A stretch of DNA of 64,000 nucleotides, taken from assembly GCF_900108175.1 (NCBI RefSeq), contig NZ_FNVO01000017.1:1-64000 (forward strand). The letters are read 5' to 3'. Below are positions 53,601 to 61,905 of this stretch, piece after piece. The notes below the pieces were generated by a model, which saw only the letters and a program-made list of their open reading frames with translations, was not told the DNA's origin and made no database searches. Every line of letters starts with the position of its first letter. Positions within the stretch are counted from its first letter, which is position 1. A program made the translations under genes and the position numbers. Source of the DNA: Thermomonospora echinospora. Lineage in GTDB: Bacteria; Actinomycetota; Actinomycetes; Streptosporangiales; Streptosporangiaceae.

Positions 53601-54383
53601 ATGAGCAAGCACAAGCCCATCGAGTGCTGGCTGTCGGACATGGACGGCGTCCTGGTCCACGAAGGCCTGCCCGTCCCCGGCGCCGCCGAGTTCATCAGCC
53701 GGCTGTCGGCCTCGGGCAAACGTTTCCTGGTCCTGACCAACAACTCCATCTACACCCCCCGCGACCTGGCCGCCCGCCTGGCCGCCGCCGGCCTGCAGGT
53801 CCCGGCGTCGGCCATCTGGACCTCGGCGCTGGCCACCGCCCAGTTCCTGGCCGACCAGCGGCCCGGCGGCTCGGCGTACGTCATCGGCGAGGCCGGCCTC
53901 ACCACCGCCCTGCACGAGGTCGGCTACGTCCTGACCGACCTGAACCCCGACTACGTCGTGCTGGGGGAGACCCGCACCTACAGCTTCTCCCAGATCACCA
54001 AGGCCATCCGGCTGATCGAAAACGGCGTCCGCTTCATCGCCACCAACCCCGACCCGGTCGGCCCCTCCCACGAGGGCTCCCTACCGGCCTGCGGCGCCGT
54101 CGCCGCCATGATCAGCAAGGCCACCGGCGTCGAACCCTACTTCGTCGGCAAGCCCAACCCGCTGATGATGCGCAGCGCCCTCAACGCCGTCGAAGGGCAC
54201 AGCGAGAGCACCGCCATGATCGGCGACCGCATGGACACCGACGTCGTCGCCGGGATGGAGGCCGGCCTGCAGACCATCCTGGTGCTGTCCGGCGTCACCC
54301 GCGCCGAGCAGATCGACCGCTTCCCCTACCGCCCCTCCCGCGTGGTGCCCTCCATCGCCGACGTCCTCGACATGATCGACTGA
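53601..54383 (+). CDS. HAD-IIA family phosphatase (NagD-like)
   Basis: 260-residue haloacid-dehalogenase-type phosphatase of subgroup IIA. Motif I is LSDMDGVLV (nucleophile Asp13, acid Asp15), motif II is VLTNNS, motif III lysine in [14 protein letters not shown], and motif [22 protein letters not shown]. The cap domain lies between residues about 80 and 180. NagD-like enzymes dephosphorylate nucleotides or sugar phosphates. ATG 53601. It lies downstream of the aminotransferase in the same direction and may be co-transcribed. Confidence 0.93.
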   Translation: MSKHKPIECWLSDMDGVLVHEGLPVPGAAEFISRLSASGKRFLVLTNNSIYTPRDLAARLAAAGLQVPASAIWTSALATAQFLADQRPGGSAYVIGEAGLTTALHEVGYVLTDLNPDYVVLGETRTYSFSQITKAIRLIENGVRFIATNPDPVGPSHEGSLPACGAVAAMISKATGVEPYFVGKPNPLMMRSALNAVEGHSESTAMIGDRMDTDVVAGMEAGLQTILVLSGVTRAEQIDRFPYRPSRVVPSIADVLDMID

Positions 54384-54532
54384 CCCGCCCACCCCGCGGC
54401 CCCACCTCGAACGGCCGCAGTGCATGGCCGGTTCCCGAAGGGCCGCTACGAGCTGCTTGATCAAACGGTGAATCCGGCGCTGTAGGGGGACGGCCGGACG
54501 TTCAAGGACCACGGGGCAGACTCGCCGACGTC

Positions 54533-54562
54533 TTCGCCGTTATTCGCCGTTATTCGTCGTTA
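54533..54562 (+). repeat. Three tandem 10-bp repeats upstream of AraC gene
   Basis: TTCGCCGTTA, TTCGCCGTTA, TTCGTCGTTA: three direct repeats of 10 bp in the 272-bp gap between the HAD gene and the interrupted AraC gene, 94 bp before its ATG. Direct repeats one helical turn apart suit AraC-type binding. The rest of 54384-54655 shows no gene. Confidence 0.55.
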
Positions 54563-54655
54563 CCGGCGCCGCACCACCCGTTGGCTGCCCCTCCGCCTGA
54601 CGGCCGTCGTCGGCACGCCGAACGGCACGGCCTGCCGAGAAAAGGAGACGCGACC

Positions 54656-55498
54656 ATGGCACACGCGCCGGATCAGTCGCCACGCCATCGGTCGCTTTGG
54701 GCGGGAGCGGTGGAGTTGCGGCCCGGGCGGCTGACGTTCGCCGGTGAGCTGGGGGCGGCTCACCGGCACGCGCACGCGGCCGCGCAACTGCTGCTCGTCA
54801 CGGCGGGCCAAGTGATGCTCACCGACGGGCACGGCCGGACGGCCCAGGCGCGGGCGGCGCTGATCCCGGCGGGGGTACCGCATGCCCTGCACGCACGCGA
54901 CGCCTAGGGGATGACGGTGTACATCGACTCCGCCGGCCGCGCGGGGCGTGCACTGTCGGCCCGGGTGCAGCCCGAACGCGACAACGTGGGCGCGTGGACC
55001 GAGGCCGCCCGGCCCGCCCTGGCCGTGGTGGAGGAGGCCACGCCCGATCTGCAGATCGCCGAGCGCGCGGTGGCGACGCTGACGGGTGGTGCGGTGGCGG
55101 GCGATGCAGCGGCGGATGGTGCGTGGTCGGGCGGGCGTGGGCCCGGGGGGCGGGGCGATGCGCTGGACCGTGCCGTTACGCTTTTGCCGCAGCTGACCGG
55201 CGGACCCATCCGACTGCCCGAGGTCGCCGCGGCCGTGAGCCTATCGCCCAGCCGACTGCGTCACCTGTTCAGCGAACGACTCGGCCTGCCGTTCACCGCC
55301 TACGTCCGCTGGGTCCGCCTGCGGGCCACGATGCACACCGTCCGCGAGGGTGGAACGCTCACCCAGGCCGCGCACGCCGCCGGGTTCACCGACAGCGCCC
55401 ACCTGACCCGGGTGTGCCGCGCCATGTTCGGTATCACCCCCACCCAGGCCGCCCGCGCCGCCGGATGGCACCCACCCCGACACCGGCACCCCCGATAG
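54656..55498 (+). pseudogene. AraC family regulator interrupted by in-frame TAG
   Basis: ATG 54656 (ribosome site AAAGGAGA) begins a cupin start (PGRLTFAGELGAAHRHAHAA, QVMLTDGHG, ALIPAGVPHALHARDA). TAG 54905-54907 then stops translation at codon 84. The same frame continues at once with GMTVYIDSAGRAGRAL and a complete AraC HTH pair (IRLPEVAAAVSLSPSRLRHL, TQAAHAAGFTDSAHLTRVCR), ending at 55498. Without the stop it would be a normal 280-residue regulator. Reinitiation at ATG 54911, three bases after the TAG, could give an HTH-only protein. It may once have controlled the hydroxylase gene downstream. Confidence 0.82.
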
Positions 55499-55600
55499 CA
55501 CCACCGGCCCCGCCCCGGCCCTCAACTGCCCCCCCCAGCCGGCCGGGTCCAGCCGATGCGTACAAGGCCCGGTGCCCTGGCCCCGGCCAGGCTAGGCCTC

Positions 55601-56578
55601 ATGAGCACGACAACGATCACCACCGGTCCGCTGCCCGCGCGGGCGGTGCGGACGGCGGTGCGCTACGGGTACGTCCCGGCGATGCTGCTGGGCGTCAACG
55701 GCGCCGCCATTGCGCTGACCACCGCCGGGGCCACCCACGGGGCCGGGAAGGTGTGGCTGCTGGTGCTGCTGGCCGCCGCCATCGCCGCCTCGTTCGCCGC
55801 CGAGCACCTGCTGCCCTACGAAAGCGATTGGAACCGGCCACTGGGCGACGGCCGCCGCGACGCCGCACACACCCTGGTCAATGAGACCCTGATCCTGGGC
55901 AGCCTCGCCGCCATCCCCGCCCTGGCCGCCGCGGTGACCGTGGCCGATACCTGGCCGCACCACTGGCCGCTGTGGGCGCAGGTACTGGCGGCGATCCTGG
56001 CCGCCGACGCCGGAATCACCCTGGTGCACTACGCCAGCCACAAGATCGGCATGCTGTGGCGCTTCCACGCCGTGCACCACTCGGTGAAGCGCTTCTACGG
56101 CCTCAACGGGCTGATGAAACACCCCTTGCACCAGACCATCGAGATGACCGCCGGAATCACCCCGCTGCTGGCGGTCGGCCTGCCCGTCGACGTGGCCTCC
56201 GCGCTGGCCTTGGCGGTGGCGGCGCAACTGCTGCTGCAGCACTCCAACGCCGACTACCGCATCGGCCCGGCCAAGCACGTGCTGGCGCTCAACGAGGGCC
56301 ACCGCTTCCACCACCTCAAATGGGCCGGGATCGGGGACGTCAACTTCGGCCTGTTCACCCTCATCTGGGACCACGCCCTGCGCACCTACTCCTACGACGG
56401 CGCCCGCCGCTTCACCTCCGACGACCTGGGCATGGCCGCCAAACCTCACTACCCGGTGCGCTACCTGGCCCAGCTGGCCGAACCCTTCAAGACCTCCGGC
56501 GCCTGCACCACCAGCCCGGCCACAGGCACCGCCGGCACTGCCGCCCTGGAAGGCGCACGATCTCGCGCAGCCCAGTAG
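55601..56578 (+). CDS. Sterol desaturase/fatty acid hydroxylase family protein
   Basis: 325-residue membrane di-iron enzyme. About four helices (for example VWLLVLLAAAIAASFAAEHL) surround the histidine box: HYASHKIG (HxxxH), FHAVHHSVK (HxxHH), and HRFHHLKW (HxxHH), all expected ligands for the diiron centre. It hydroxylates or desaturates lipids, carotenoids or sterol-like compounds. ATG 55601. It follows the interrupted AraC gene in the same direction and carries a Thr/Ala-rich tail. No redox partner is nearby. Confidence 0.9.
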   Translation: MSTTTITTGPLPARAVRTAVRYGYVPAMLLGVNGAAIALTTAGATHGAGKVWLLVLLAAAIAASFAAEHLLPYESDWNRPLGDGRRDAAHTLVNETLILGSLAAIPALAAAVTVADTWPHHWPLWAQVLAAILAADAGITLVHYASHKIGMLWRFHAVHHSVKRFYGLNGLMKHPLHQTIEMTAGITPLLAVGLPVDVASALALAVAAQLLLQHSNADYRIGPAKHVLALNEGHRFHHLKWAGIGDVNFGLFTLIWDHALRTYSYDGARRFTSDDLGMAAKPHYPVRYLAQLAEPFKTSGACTTSPATGTAGTAALEGARSRAAQ

Positions 56579-56631
56579 ACAGTGTCTGCTCCTGCCGGTA
56601 GCGCCTTGTGCCGCCAGGACCGGGAGGATTC

Positions 56632-57321
56632 TCAAAGCCGCAGGGCCAGACGGGCCTCGTTTCGGGCCGCCTCGTCCTCCGGCAGGGCCCACTGGTCCAG
56701 GACGGAGCGGCGGGCGGTGTTCAGCGCTTCGAGCGGTAGACGGGCCACAGCCTCGGCCAGCGTCAGGGCCTGTTCCAGGGCCTGGCCAGGGTCGACCAGC
56801 TGGGTGATGAGCCCGTAGGCGAGGGCCTGGTCGGCGGAAACGCGGCGGGCGGTCAACAGGATGTCCAGAGCCCTGCCCTGGCCGACGAGGCGGGGGAGAC
56901 GTACGGTGCCCGCGTCCAGGCACGGCAGGCCATGGGCCAGGTTGAGGGCGCCGAACTCGGCGGTCGTAGAGGCGACGCGCAGATCGGCCCACAAAGCGAG
57001 CTCGAAGCCGCCGCCGAAACAGTAGCCCTCGATCGCCGCGATCACCGGCTTGGCCGCAGGCGTGCGGGTGACCCGCATGGGCGGCGGACCGTCCACGGTG
57101 GGGATGGGGAAGTCACCCGCGGCCATCGCCTTGAGGTCATTGCCGGCGCAGAAGGTGCCGCCCGCGCCGGCCAGAACGATGACGCGGACCTGGTCATCGC
57201 GTTCGGCGGTATGGGCGGCCTCAGCGAGGGCCTGGGCCATGGGGCCGTCGACGGCGTTGCGCCGGTCGGGACGGTCGAGGGTGATCACTTGGATGGGGCC
57301 ACGGAGTCCGGTACGGATCAT
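56632..57321 (-). CDS. Enoyl-CoA hydratase/isomerase family protein
   Basis: 229-residue crotonase. The oxyanion-hole motifs FCAGNDLKAM and EGYCFGGGFELALWADL are intact, so CoA-ester stabilisation is expected. The first catalytic glutamate (Glu107 in GGGFE) is kept, but the second, normally in a PE pair, is Asn127 (FGALNLAHG); hydratase activity may therefore be lost or changed to isomerase, hydrolase or other chemistry. The C-terminus is short. ATG 57321 lies 7 nt after TAGTAT, so the mRNA may be leaderless. It is divergent from a TetR gene. Confidence 0.87.
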   Translation of the reverse strand: MIRTGLRGPIQVITLDRPDRRNAVDGPMAQALAEAAHTAERDDQVRVIVLAGAGGTFCAGNDLKAMAAGDFPIPTVDGPPPMRVTRTPAAKPVIAAIEGYCFGGGFELALWADLRVASTTAEFGALNLAHGLPCLDAGTVRLPRLVGQGRALDILLTARRVSADQALAYGLITQLVDPGQALEQALTLAEAVARLPLEALNTARRSVLDQWALPEDEAARNEARLALRL

Positions 57322-57331
57322 GCCGCGGATA

Positions 57332-57349
57332 CTAGATAGATCGATCTAG
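57332..57349. promoter_or_regulatory. TetR operator overlapping divergent promoters
   Basis: CTAGAT, AGATCG, ATCTAG, containing the perfect 12-bp palindrome TAGATCGATCTA (57337-57348). It covers the presumed -35 of the TetR gene and the -10 of the crotonase gene. Control by the adjacent TetR protein is very likely. Confidence 0.75.
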
Positions 57350-57374
57350 CGAAAGCAAGGGCTAGGCTGCCGGG

Positions 57375-57959
57375 ATGGGTTCTGACACGCGGGCGCGGCT
57401 ACTGGAGACGGCAGCGCAGTTGTTCCGGGAACAGGGATACGCGGCGACCGGGCTGAAACAGATCACGGCCGGAGCAGGGGCGCCGTGGGGGTCGCTCTAC
57501 CACTTCTTCCCCGGCGGGAAAGAACAGCTCGGCATCGAGACGATCAACCATGCGGGCGCACGCTACCTGCGGTTGTTCGACCTGGTGTACGAGCGGACCG
57601 AGGCGAACGCGGACGAGGCCGTCCGGGACATCTTCCAACTGAGCGCCGAGGCCCTGGAGAAGTCCGGGTGGGCCGACGGGTGCCCGATCGCCACCGTCGC
57701 ACTGGAGGCGGCCAGCACCAGCGAACCGCTGCGGCACGCATGCGCGGAGGTGTTCGCCGGCTGGCGGGCCGCCACGGCACGCCGGTTCGCGGCCGAGGGC
57801 ATCGAGCCGGCCGAGGACCTGGCGATCTACGTGCTGGCCGCGTTCGAGGGAGCCCTCATCCTGAGCCGTACCAGCCACGACACCAGGCCGTTGCGGGTGA
57901 CCGCCGACATCGTGGCCCACACGATCCGCCGGCGGCGCCTGAAAGGCGGCATCCCCTGA
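57375..57959 (+). CDS. TetR family regulator (LmrA/YxaF-like)
   Basis: 194-residue repressor. HTH in GLKQITAGAGAPWGSLYHFF after LFREQGYAATG. The C-terminal domain is of the LmrA/YxaF type (GWADGCPIATVALEAASTSE), in which a conserved Cys/Pro segment surrounds the ligand pocket. ATG 57375 follows TAGGCT at 6 nt distance and lacks a Shine-Dalgarno, so a leaderless mRNA is likely. It probably represses itself and the divergent crotonase gene through the palindrome at 57332-57349. Ligands of this group are often flavonoids or drugs. Confidence 0.9.
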   Translation: MGSDTRARLLETAAQLFREQGYAATGLKQITAGAGAPWGSLYHFFPGGKEQLGIETINHAGARYLRLFDLVYERTEANADEAVRDIFQLSAEALEKSGWADGCPIATVALEAASTSEPLRHACAEVFAGWRAATARRFAAEGIEPAEDLAIYVLAAFEGALILSRTSHDTRPLRVTADIVAHTIRRRRLKGGIP

Positions 57960-58091
57960 CCCCGTACACCCCACGTGCCGACGAGACAACCAGGCTGCCC
58001 CTTAAGGATCACAGCCCCCTCCAGCTAGACCACCGCCAACCCTCCGGAGATGGAGGAACAGCCTCACAGCAGACCACTGTTCAACGCCTCG

Positions 58092-58274
58092 GCCGTACCA
58101 AGGCACAGAACCGGACAGCCCGAGACGGTCCGCCGAACCACGGCCCCGGCCGGATCCGCGAACACCACATCCGCCGGCGTCAAGGTGGAGAACCGGATCA
58201 GCTCGTCCCGCCCGAGGTCCGGGGAACGACCGCAGCCACTCCAGCTGATCATCGGAGAGCAGCCAAGCCGCCAC
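58092..58274 (-). pseudogene. Tn3-family transposase (DUF4158) N-terminal relic
   Basis: ATG 58272-58274 (reverse) reads LLSDDQLEWLRSFP; a frameshift follows, then DLGRDELIRFSTLTPADVVF in a second frame, and back to GRGRGSADRLGLSGSVPWYG in the first. This order is the start of Tn3-type transposases (DUF4158). At least two frameshifts and the loss of all later domains make it inactive. It lies beside a tyrosine recombinase and other relics. Confidence 0.75.
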
Positions 58275-58966
58275 CCACCCTCGCGATCCTGCCCTTGCAT
58301 AAACGGCACGAACCGTGGCACCCCGATCACCGACCGTCCCGAAAATCCGTATCGGCGCAGGTCAGGGATATCCGTTGTTGTCCCATCCCGTACTACCGAC
58401 ACCCCCGGTGGGGGAGAGGTGCCGGCAGATCGTTGGTCCGTCCAGGCGGGGGAGCGGGGAGCCGGAAACTCCTCGACGCAGGGGTCACCGAGGAGCACCG
58501 CAACTCCAGGCAGAGCCGGAACGGGCGCCCAGGGCGCCTTGGTGATGCGCCACCTCGTCGGGGTCGCGCAAAGCCTGGAGCGGGTCTCGGGAATGCCATG
58601 CGGCAGGCCACCGAATACGACGGGGACGGGGTGGACGTCCCTCACCGGATCCCAAGGCCGGCTCCAGATCCACCCGGCCGGCCTCCACGATCAGCGGCGG
58701 CGGATCAGAGACGTCCTTGAACGCCACCCGGCAAGCCATGCGGCCGGCCCCGGACGGCCGTGCGATCGGGCGAACCGGGGCGAGTGATCGTCGGCGGGCA
58801 CCCGCCGCTCGCATCCTGATCGAGGACGTGTGACCCTCGCTGTTGCCGAACGTCGGGCCGCCCTGGACCGGCGGCACGCCGGCGGTCACCGGAACGTAGC
58901 GGCCAGAGCGCGGCGGCTGCGCCGAGTCCCGCCCGCCACGCCGGGCGGCCGAGGGGAGGGAACCCT
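58275..58966. other. Degenerate region without a supported gene
   Basis: This 690-bp stretch has lower third-position GC contrast than neighbouring genes and contains several frames with stops. A reverse-strand frame runs from about 58645 into the transposase relic, but I see no family match in its upstream part. It may hold further decayed transposon DNA. Confidence 0.45.
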
Positions 58967-58998
58967 GTATCCAGGATAATATGTATTATCCTGGATAC
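58967..58998. repeat. AT-rich 32-bp perfect palindrome (15-2-15)
   Basis: GTATCCAGGATAATA, TG, TATTATCCTGGATAC. It ends directly at the GGAGG ribosome site (58999-59003) of the tyrosine recombinase gene. It is far more AT-rich than its surroundings. It can be an autoregulatory operator, a recombination target or a hairpin that hides the ribosome site. Confidence 0.85.
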
Positions 58999-59008
58999 GG
59001 AGGTGGGT

Positions 59009-60064
59009 GTGGCCGAAGAGACCCTGCTGGAGCTGAGCGAACGCTGGCTGGACCACAAACGCGCGTCCGGACGCGGCATGTCCCACAACACCGAGGCCGC
59101 CTACCGCGCCGACCTGCAAGCCTGGGGCCGCGCACTGGCCGACCACCACGCGGTCACCGTGCCCGACGACCGGCACCCGCTCCAAATGCTGCATACCGCG
59201 CACCTGACCGGCCGGGCGCTGACCGCCGCCGCGGCGTCCTTCTTCCGCAACAGCAAGTCCGCGGCCACCCGCAGCCGCAGGATCTCCGCCGTCCGCGGCT
59301 GGTGCGCCTGGCTGGTGCGCAACGGCCACCTGCCCGCCGACCCGGCGGCCGACCTGGAGACCCCCCGACTGCCCCGCAGGCTCCCGGTCGCGCTGACCGA
59401 CGACCAGCTCGGCCGGATCGTACGCGCCGCCTCCACGCCCAATGAGCACGGCCGCGGCCAGTGGATCCTGCTGGACCGCGCCCTCATCGCCCTGTTCGCC
59501 GGCGCCGGGCCGCGCACCTCGGAGGTGGTCGGCCTGCGTGTGCACGACGTCGTCCGCGACGACGGCGGCGTCCTGCTGCGGCTGCGCGGCAAGGGCGGCG
59601 CGCACCGCAACGTCCCGATCGACGAGGCCGCGGCCGAGCCGGTCGAGGACTACCTGGCCGACCGGCGGGCGCGCCTGGGCGACTTCGGGCCCGGCGACCC
59701 GCTGCTGGTCACCCTGACCGGCCGGGCGATCACCACCGGGATGATCGAGTACCGAGTGGACCAGTGGTTCCGGCGTGCGGGCGTTCGGCGGCCCGAGGGC
59801 GAGCTTGCGCACGTGTTCCGGCACACCTACGCGGTGGGCGTGCTGCACAACGGGGCGTCGCTGAACGAGCTGCAGGCCGCGCTCGGTCATCAGAACCTGG
59901 CCACCACCAGCATCTACACCAAGGTCGCCGCGGACGGGCTGCGGGACCTGGCGGCGACGGCGCCGGTGCTCAAGCACCTGCGCGCCACCCGCCCGCAGGT
60001 GCCCGCCACCGACGCCACCGATGGCGATGACACCACCGGGGCGCCGCCGCCCGCCCCCTCCTGA
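59009..60064 (+). CDS. Tyrosine recombinase (XerC/XerD-like)
   Basis: 351-residue recombinase. The SAM-like core-binding domain covers residues about 5-115 (SERWLDHKRASGRGMSHNTE, ISAVRGWCAWLVRNGHLPAD). Catalytic residues are Arg169 in GAGPRTSEVVG, Lys195 in RGKGGAHRN, His268 and Arg271 in HVFRHTYAV, His294 in LGHQNLATT and Tyr303 in SIYTKV. GTG 59009 was chosen because GGAGG (58999-59003) precedes it by 5 nt; GTG 59003 would overlap this site. A perfect 32-bp palindrome abuts the ribosome site. The C-terminus is a disordered Thr/Asp/Pro tail. Neighbouring relics suggest a mobile context. Confidence 0.94.
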   Translation: MAEETLLELSERWLDHKRASGRGMSHNTEAAYRADLQAWGRALADHHAVTVPDDRHPLQMLHTAHLTGRALTAAAASFFRNSKSAATRSRRISAVRGWCAWLVRNGHLPADPAADLETPRLPRRLPVALTDDQLGRIVRAASTPNEHGRGQWILLDRALIALFAGAGPRTSEVVGLRVHDVVRDDGGVLLRLRGKGGAHRNVPIDEAAAEPVEDYLADRRARLGDFGPGDPLLVTLTGRAITTGMIEYRVDQWFRRAGVRRPEGELAHVFRHTYAVGVLHNGASLNELQAALGHQNLATTSIYTKVAADGLRDLAATAPVLKHLRATRPQVPATDATDGDDTTGAPPPAPS

Positions 60065-60136
60065 CCTTCCGGCCAGGCTCTGCTCCCCCCGGCCTCGCTT
60101 CACCCCAGAACAGGGATAGATGCGACTTTCCGTCCT

Positions 60137-60168
60137 ATACCGGACAGAAGCTGGATTCTGTCTGGTAT
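60137..60168. promoter_or_regulatory. Near-perfect 13-6-13 inverted repeat over a small ORF start
   Basis: ATACCGGACAGAA, six bases, TTCTGTCTGGTAT: one mismatch in the arms. The right arm overlaps the ATG of the 41-residue ORF (60167). It lies about 70 bp after the recombinase stop. It is likely an operator or recombination-type site. Confidence 0.55.
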
Positions 60169-60292
60169 GAGATGGGAGCGCCGATCTGGTCATCCTCGTC
60201 TGTGGCTGTGGGCTTGTCAGCTGAGGGCCCAGGTGCGCCCGTACGTGGATGAAGTGCTCACCCATATCGACGACCTGCGCCAACAGACGTGA
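60167..60292 (+). CDS. Small 41-residue ORF of unknown function
   Basis: ATG 60167 to TGA 60290-60292 gives MRWERRSGHPRLWLWACQLR and ends with DEVLTHIDDLRQQT. It has no ribosome site; the inverted repeat overlaps its start, so any expression would be leaderless and strongly controlled. The Trp/Arg-rich start and helical end are gene-like, but no family is recognised. Confidence 0.4.
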   Translation: MRWERRSGHPRLWLWACQLRAQVRPYVDEVLTHIDDLRQQT

Positions 60293-60308
60293 ACCCGCCC
60301 GGCTCTCG

Positions 60309-60930
60309 TCAGGGGCCGCCGCGGACTGACCCTCGGGAGTGCGCGGGCCGGACACCGTCGCGGCCTGGGCGGTCAGATTCGGCTCCAGACGGCTGCTCAT
60401 GTCCAGCTCGAACCGGCCGTAGGAGTTCACGTGCGTCCAGAACAGTCTGCGGGACGTCCTTGACGAACACGATGCCGTCGCTGTCGGCCAGGTGGGCCGG
60501 GTCCAGCGGGGAGTAGCCGTAGTAGGGGGACACGCGGGGGGCGGGCCGCGCGTTGCCGAAGGTGGTGACCAGCCGGCGGGAATCGACGACGTAGTGGTCC
60601 TCCGGGAGCACGTACAGGAGCCCTTCGACGGTGTCCGGAGGCGGGGTGTCCACTCCCTGGTGCCGGATCGTGCCGAGGGCCGTGGCCAGGAAGGCGTACT
60701 CCTCCCCCAGGCGGGTGCTCACGATCGCGCCGGCGCTCCACCACTCCAGTGGCAGGCCGCCCATCCGCATCGTGCTCTTGTGTCGCTGGAGGTGGGCGTT
60801 GTGGGCGTGGACCAACGTCGGGCCCCGCTCGGCGATGGCGAAGAGGTTGTCGGCCATCATCGAATCCCGCTGACCCACCAGCTCAGGCGGGGTGGTTACC
60901 TGTTGGAGCAGATCGCCCCGCTGATCGCCC
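60309..60930 (-). pseudogene. Erythromycin esterase family C-terminal remnant
   Basis: The reverse strand reads LLQQVTTPPELVGQRDSMMA, ADNLFAIAERGPTLVHAHNA, HLQRHKSTMRMGGLPLEWWS and ends near DGIVFVKDVPQ. These are the second-half motifs of Ere/succinoglycan-esterase-like proteins, with the conserved HAHNAH. The N-terminal half with the catalytic Glu/His pair is absent, and similarity fades above about 60930. Intact relatives have about 400 residues; about 190 remain. Ere enzymes hydrolyse the macrolide ring. A start at GTG 60878 could yield a partial, inactive protein. Confidence 0.78.
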
Positions 60931-61064
60931 AGGTGCGGGCGGCCGGTGGGCTGGAGCCGCTGGAGGGCGCCCTTCGCGACTGGCGGGGCCGGCTGTCCGC
61001 CCGCGGGCGGACGATGCTGACCGGAGCCGCAGAATTGGAGGCCTACCTCCGCGAACGCGGATGA
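60903..61064 (+). CDS. Possible small ORF or gene fragment overlapping ere relic
   Basis: From TTG 60903 the forward strand reads LEQIAPLIAQVRAAGGLEPL, then ARGRTMLTGAAELEAYLRER, ending at TGA 61062-61064. The pattern is gene-like and helical, with no stop in the frame before 60903, but no ribosome site or ATG is present. It may be the tail of a decayed gene. No family assigned. Confidence 0.35.
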   Translation: MEQIAPLIAQVRAAGGLEPLEGALRDWRGRLSARGRTMLTGAAELEAYLRERG

Positions 61065-61303
61065 GGCTTCGGCCGTCTGCCGAAGAGGGGCCTACGCGAG
61101 CACGCCCGTTTAGGGCTTACGAACACGTTTCATGCCGGCGCCCTTCATCTCTGAACCGTTCCCTTGGGTGTCGGTGTGCGGTCGCTGGGAGCCGGTGTTC
61201 TCCAGGTCCCGGGTCGAGGGAGAGTTCGCGGGTTGCATGGTCGAGGGTGCCTGCCGGCGACGGACGACCGATCGCCGGCAGGCACCTTGATGACGTGCCG
61301 AGG

Positions 61304-61816
61304 TCAGAGTCCGAACGCCTTCGGGTAGTGGATCGTGCCGGCCGGCACGGGCCGTGTGGGGTCGAAGGCGAGCGCCATCATGTACTTGTCCTCGACGTCG
61401 AAGGGCGGCCGGATGGCGTGATCGGAGGCCGGGGTGAAGCCGAAACGCGGGTAGTACTCGGCGTGGCCCAGCACGAGCACGAGGTTCTCACCTTGCTCGC
61501 GGGCGGCGCGTAGGACGGCGCGGATCGCGGCGGAGCCGGCGCCTTGCCGCTGGTGCTCGGGCCTGACGGCGCACGGGCCCAGGGTGAGCGCCGGAGCGTC
61601 ATCAACGTGGCAACGCGTGAGCAGGGCGAAGCCGGCGATGCCGCCGCCGGGCGCCTCGGCGATCTGGGACAGGCCGGGGATCCACGCCTGCGGGTCGGCC
61701 CGCAGCGCCTCGACCAGGTCGGCCTCGTGCGGGGTGGGGAAGGCGGCGAGGTTGACCTCGCGGATCTGGGCGAGGTCGGCGGCGGTCTCGGGGCGGGTGG
61801 TCCAGGAGACGGTCAT
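61304..61816 (-). CDS. GNAT family N-acetyltransferase (YhbS-like)
   Basis: 170-residue acetyltransferase. The N-terminal RPETAADLAQIREVNLAAF is the alpha-1 region, LGPCAVRPEHQRQGAGSAAI the acetyl-CoA motif A (V-x-P-x-x-Q-x-Q-G-x-G), and LVLGHAEYYPRFGFTPASDH the family-specific YhbS motif. Start ATG 61814-61816. It lies 89 bp past the stop of rsgA on the same strand and may be on the same transcript. Substrate unknown; drug or metabolite acetylation is possible. Confidence 0.9.
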   Translation of the reverse strand: MTVSWTTRPETAADLAQIREVNLAAFPTPHEADLVEALRADPQAWIPGLSQIAEAPGGGIAGFALLTRCHVDDAPALTLGPCAVRPEHQRQGAGSAAIRAVLRAAREQGENLVLVLGHAEYYPRFGFTPASDHAIRPPFDVEDKYMMALAFDPTRPVPAGTIHYPKAFGL

Positions 61817-61905
61817 GGCAGGGTTGGGGTCCGTTTCTGTGCTCGTCTGCGGGCGCGGGCGTACGCCTGTGGCGTGGCGGGGATGTCCGGGGGGCCTGTG
61901 GCCGG

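Noticed and set aside
54905-54907. Amber codons as evidence for an alternative genetic code
   Set aside because: Only two TAG interruptions were seen (here and in the resolvase relic), the latter in an obviously dead gene; other genes end normally with TAG.
58064-58645. Reverse-strand open frame of 193 codons
   Set aside because: Part of it is one frame of the shifted transposase relic, and the rest has no recognisable similarity or ribosome site.
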